Source of the DNA: an uncultured Bacilli bacterium
Lineage (GTDB): Bacteria; Bacillota_I; Bacilli_A; RF39; UBA660
DNA length: 64,000 bases
Direction of reading: 5' to 3'
NCBI GenBank assembly: GCA_934097085.1
Contig: CAKONK010000007.1
Coordinates: 11,947 to 75,946, forward strand
Position 1 is the stretch's first letter; each line of letters opens with the position of its first letter. The notes below the pieces were generated by a model. The model was not told the origin of the DNA. It worked only from the letters and a program-made list of their open reading frames with translations, and made no database searches. Position numbers and translations under genes: made by a program. Shown here one piece after another: positions 61,919 to 64,000 of this stretch.

Positions 61919-62579
61919 TAATAATATCCTTTATTACATAGTCTGATAAATATATTCCTGCTACTGAAGTTGTACAAACATATGATGAAATTGGTTGACT
62001 TTTAATTGGTTTTTCTTTAGAACATATTACATTAACATTATCTAAAAAATCACAATTTTTAATTAAATAATGATTAAGTTTTTTACCAAGTGGATCAGAT
62101 AAACTTTCTTTTAAAGTACTTTTACATACTAATTCAGGGCAAACTCTATTACCTATTCCTAAAGAAACAATAATTTTCTTATTATATTTTTTAGCATTTA
62201 TTATAAGGTTCGCTTTTGCCGGAACACTATCACAAGCATCAATTATATAATCATATGAAGAAAAATCAAAATCTGAATTAAAATCCAAAAAAGTATCAAG
62301 TACATTAATATTAACATTTTTATTTATACTTTTTGCTCTTGCTAAAGCAGTATCTATTTTCTTTTTACCAAGTGAGTCAATTGTTGCATACAATTGTCTA
62401 TTTAAATTACTTTCTTCATAAGTATCAAAATCAATAACTGTAATATTTTCAACTCCACATCTAATTAATGTTTCAAAACAAAAAGAACCTACTCCACCAA
62501 TTCCCACTAAAAGGATGTGAGCATTTTTAATCTTTTCTAAATTATTTTCTCCAAACAAATTTATTAATCTTTCTTTCAT
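61911..62579 (-). CDS. tcdA: tRNA threonylcarbamoyladenosine dehydratase (TcdA-like E1 fold)
   Basis: ThiF/MoeB-type ATP-dependent enzyme that cyclises the t6A modification at position 37 of ANN-decoding tRNAs to ct6A. ATP-binding GIGGVGSFCFETLIRCGV, then DFDTYEESNLNRQ (Asp and Arg of the active site), DACDSVPAKANLI and the late IKSQPISSYVCTTSVAG with a Cys. 222 residues, a little shorter than E. coli TcdA. Its place beside 6S RNA matches the Bacillus yrvM neighbourhood. ATG 62579 follows AGGAGT. Confidence 0.88.
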   Translation of the reverse strand: MKERLINLFGENNLEKIKNAHILLVGIGGVGSFCFETLIRCGVENITVIDFDTYEESNLNRQLYATIDSLGKKKIDTALARAKSINKNVNINVLDTFLDFNSDFDFSSYDYIIDACDSVPAKANLIINAKKYNKKIIVSLGIGNRVCPELVCKSTLKESLSDPLGKKLNHYLIKNCDFLDNVNVICSKEKPIKSQPISSYVCTTSVAGIYLSDYVIKDIING

Positions 62580-62592
62580 ACATACTCCTATT

Positions 62593-62775
62593 AAAAAACC
62601 CAGTAAGATTAGTCTATGCTAGATAAAATCCCGCGCTCTTCGCAGGTGGGCATCACATAAGTTATTTTAGGATTCTTATGTACTTAATGAATAAGCATTC
62701 TACACCATAACCTAATTAGATTCCCTTATTTCTATCTTTAGTCGGTTTTATACGCTATAAACTATCAACTAGGTA
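62593..62775 (-). ncRNA. ssrS: 6S RNA
   Basis: About 180-base structured RNA on the minus strand that binds the housekeeping RNA polymerase holoenzyme. The 5' end CCTAGT pairs with 3' ACTGGG, followed by TGATAGT with ACTAATC: a long terminal stem enclosing a central open region. It ends in T6. A TATAAT lies just upstream. Bacillus bsrA (6S-1) sits between yrvM (tcdA) and aspS, the same tcdA-flanking place. Call rests on closing stem, size, promoter, terminator and synteny; no covariance search was possible. Confidence 0.75.
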
Positions 62776-62780
62776 TCTTA

Positions 62781-62786
62781 ATTATA
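62781..62786 (-). promoter_or_regulatory. -10 box of the 6S RNA promoter
   Basis: TATAAT on the minus strand, placing the start near 62775. No clear -35. The rest of the gap up to 62902 is A/T-rich, and I see nothing else in it. Confidence 0.55.
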
Positions 62787-62902
62787 ACAAACTATTTATA
62801 TAAAATAAATATAATCATTAAAAGTTTACATTACATTTTATTTATTTAGCATATTTACCTATAAAAATTATATTATTATTTTACAGTAAAATGAGTGTCA
62901 AT

Positions 62903-62926
62903 ATAAAAAGAGAACTAATCTCTTTT
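62903..62926 (-). terminator. Terminator of the DUF2442/HTH gene
   Basis: AAAAGAGA/TCTCTTTT stem with loop TTAGT, followed by TATA on the minus strand. The stop codon lies inside the hairpin. Confidence 0.65.
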
Positions 62927-63355
62927 GAATTTAGGTTCTCCATACTCTCTTTTCATTGCTTCCATAGTTATAATCCATTGTTTACCAAATTTACAAACAT
63001 CAACATTATTTATTAATTTTCCATAAACAATTGCTTTTCTCAAGGTACTTTCATTTAATCCCCATAAATAAGTTGCCTCTTTAAAAGACATAAGATTATC
63101 AAAAGCTGTTTTATAATCTTTACCATTATCCCATAATTCATTACAAGATAAATCTAAATCATCACCCCAAATTACGCCATAGCCTCCGATATCAACTTTA
63201 GCAGTTTTCAAAACACTTATATCCTTTAATAAACAAAAATTATCATATTTTTCAAATAATGGTTTTAAATCATATATTTTATTTTTTCCACATGCAAATC
63301 CTATTAACAAATTATAATTATCAAGCACTGTTACACTTTTAACCTTATTAAACAT
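62915..63355 (-). CDS. DUF2442 protein with C-terminal helix-turn-helix
   Basis: 146 residues. The N-terminal about 80 residues match DUF2442 (VKSVTVLDNYNLLIGFACGKNKIYDLKPLFEKYD...VDIGGYGVIWGDDLDLSCNELWDNG), a fold often found in antitoxin-like genes. Residues 87-120 (MSFKEATYLWGLNESTLRKAIVYGKL) form a helix-turn-helix of the kind found in excisionase-like and AbiEi-like proteins. No toxin gene (DUF4160 or other) lies beside it: the next gene encodes a two-TM protein. ATG 63355 follows GAAAGGATTA. Confidence 0.8.
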   Translation of the reverse strand: MFNKVKSVTVLDNYNLLIGFACGKNKIYDLKPLFEKYDNFCLLKDISVLKTAKVDIGGYGVIWGDDLDLSCNELWDNGKDYKTAFDNLMSFKEATYLWGLNESTLRKAIVYGKLINNVDVCKFGKQWIITMEAMKREYGEPKFKRD

Positions 63356-63411
63356 ATTAATCCTTTCACTATAATTAAATCATTGTATAGTGATTTTGCC
63401 AAGGACTAATT

Positions 63412-63807
63412 TTATTTTAATCTTCTTCGACGAGAAAAGCCTAAGTCATTATTTAAGTTATAATCTTCATCATAATTATATGATATATCATTTTTGTTCA
63501 TTTTTTCATTAGTTTCAATTTTATTATTATTTTCACTCTCTAATTCGATTTTCTTTTCATATAATTCATTAAGTTTTTTTTCAGTATTACTAAGCATATA
63601 TGAACTACATGCACTTGTTATAATAAAAAGACCATCCGCTCCTATTAAACAATAAGATTCAATTAAATGATCAACTCCATTACCTACAAGTATAATAGAT
63701 GTTATAACTAAACCATAGATTGATATCTTCTTAAATACTTTTAATAAATATTTTTCCCTTTTTTTAGTATCAATTTCATTATTTATATATTCTTTCTTAT
63801 TATCCAT
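63412..63807 (-). CDS. Two-TM protein with basic SRRRRLK tail
   Basis: 131 residues: charged N-terminal helix, two TM segments (about 30-50 and 56-74; ISIYGLVITSIILVGNGV and CLIGADGLFIITSAC), a coiled-coil (NTEKKLNELYEKKIELES), an acidic Asn/Asp/Tyr-rich linker and the tail GFSRRRRLK. Same layout and similar tail as the 158-residue protein in the array (42254-42730). ATG 63807 follows GGAGG. Unknown function. Confidence 0.65.
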   Translation of the reverse strand: MDNKKEYINNEIDTKKREKYLLKVFKKISIYGLVITSIILVGNGVDHLIESYCLIGADGLFIITSACSSYMLSNTEKKLNELYEKKIELESENNNKIETNEKMNKNDISYNYDEDYNLNNDLGFSRRRRLK

Positions 63808-63883
63808 AAATCCTCCATTTAATAATACTATAATTATATAAAAAAATGACTAAAATAAAAAGAGGTAAGATTAATATTGAAGT

Positions 63884-64000
63884 TGTCAATAAAAAGTAGA
63901 CACTAAAAAAGTATTATTGAAATCCCAATTGAGTTCTATATTCAATTGGGTTTTTATAATTTAAAGCATAACTGGGTCTATAATTATTATTATCCCAAAT
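63884..64000. mobile_element. End of an IS3-family insertion sequence (cut by window)
   Basis: The end of an element: likely terminal sequence TGTCAATAAAAAGTAGACAC from 63884 (starts TG, as in IS3-family ends), followed inward by the 3' end of the transposase gene. The other end lies outside the window, so the repeat and target duplication cannot be checked. Confidence 0.75.
63914..64000 (-). CDS. IS3-family transposase OrfB, C-terminal end (partial)
   Basis: Last 28 codons of an rve-type (DDE) transposase. WDNNNYRPSYALNYKNPIEY followed by RTQLGFQ matches the C-terminal YNxxRPHxxLxxxTPxxxR pattern of IS3-family OrfB. The catalytic residues lie outside the window. Confidence 0.85.
   Translation of the reverse strand: MWDNNNYRPSYALNYKNPIEYRTQLGFQ

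Noticed and set aside
62915..63807. DUF2442/HTH protein with its upstream neighbour as a toxin-antitoxin pair
   Set aside because: The neighbour is a two-TM coiled-coil protein lacking known toxin features, and 56 bases separate the genes; nothing supports pairing.

Overview
The window comes from an AT-rich, low-GC Gram-positive bacterium. Genes end in TGA as well as TAA and TAG (for example the 729-residue gene at 42727 and rarA at 58896), so it uses the standard bacterial code and not the Mycoplasma code. Gene order is Bacilli-like: a methyltransferase gene next to rpoB-rpoC, a rel gene next to a comN-like gene, and 6S RNA next to a TcdA-type gene. A CotY/CotZ-type coat protein, a SpoVB-like flippase and a SpoVD/PBP2B-like transpeptidase point to a spore-forming ancestor or a living spore former. 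I infer an uncultured gut Bacilli/'Tenericutes'-type lineage; the species cannot be told from the sequence.

Layout. 1-9.1 kb: partial rel with a comN-like neighbour, a SpoVB-like flippase, a compact inverted-repeat element (3340-3625) holding a 50-codon hydrophobic ORF, tRNA-Arg(CCT), rpsD, a YmfF/YmfH-type M16 peptidase pair and a dNTPase. 9.1-18.6 kb: a DUF4143 ATPase with three 23-bp iterons, then rpoC, rpoB and a methyltransferase. 18.6-28.5 kb: part of the cell-wall (dcw) cluster, with a PBP and mraY separated by an 88-codon ORF and a long helicase carrying nine helicase-associated repeats; next to it are a broken PBP copy and another ATPase. 28.6-30.3 kb: a Nudix hydrolase and a DUF2207-like membrane protein.

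30.3-47.1 kb: a tandem array of seven large paralogous proteins plus a two-TM protein, all on the minus strand. Five paralogs carry what look like swapped halves of a DUF6273-like domain, a degenerate BspA-like repeat region and a shared helical C-terminus. Four of the gaps between them hold a nearly identical terminator-plus-promoter cassette. 47.2-52.3 kb: an SH3-domain protein, a second iteron-associated ATPase, the coat protein, a Cys-less EIIB-like protein, a SEDS-family protein and small unknowns.

52.3-57.6 kb: an operon-like run of seven genes in which two paralogous HExxH proteases flank four paralogous helical proteins; a fifth helical relative lies far away at 18819. 57.7-64 kb: rarA-gpsA, dxs, tcdA, 6S RNA, a DUF2442/HTH protein, a second two-TM protein and the end of an IS3-family insertion sequence.

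The core genes cover transcription, translation, wall synthesis and isoprenoid synthesis. The accessory parts (two paralog arrays, iteron-ATPase units, helicase insertion, inverted-repeat element) are where new biology is most likely.
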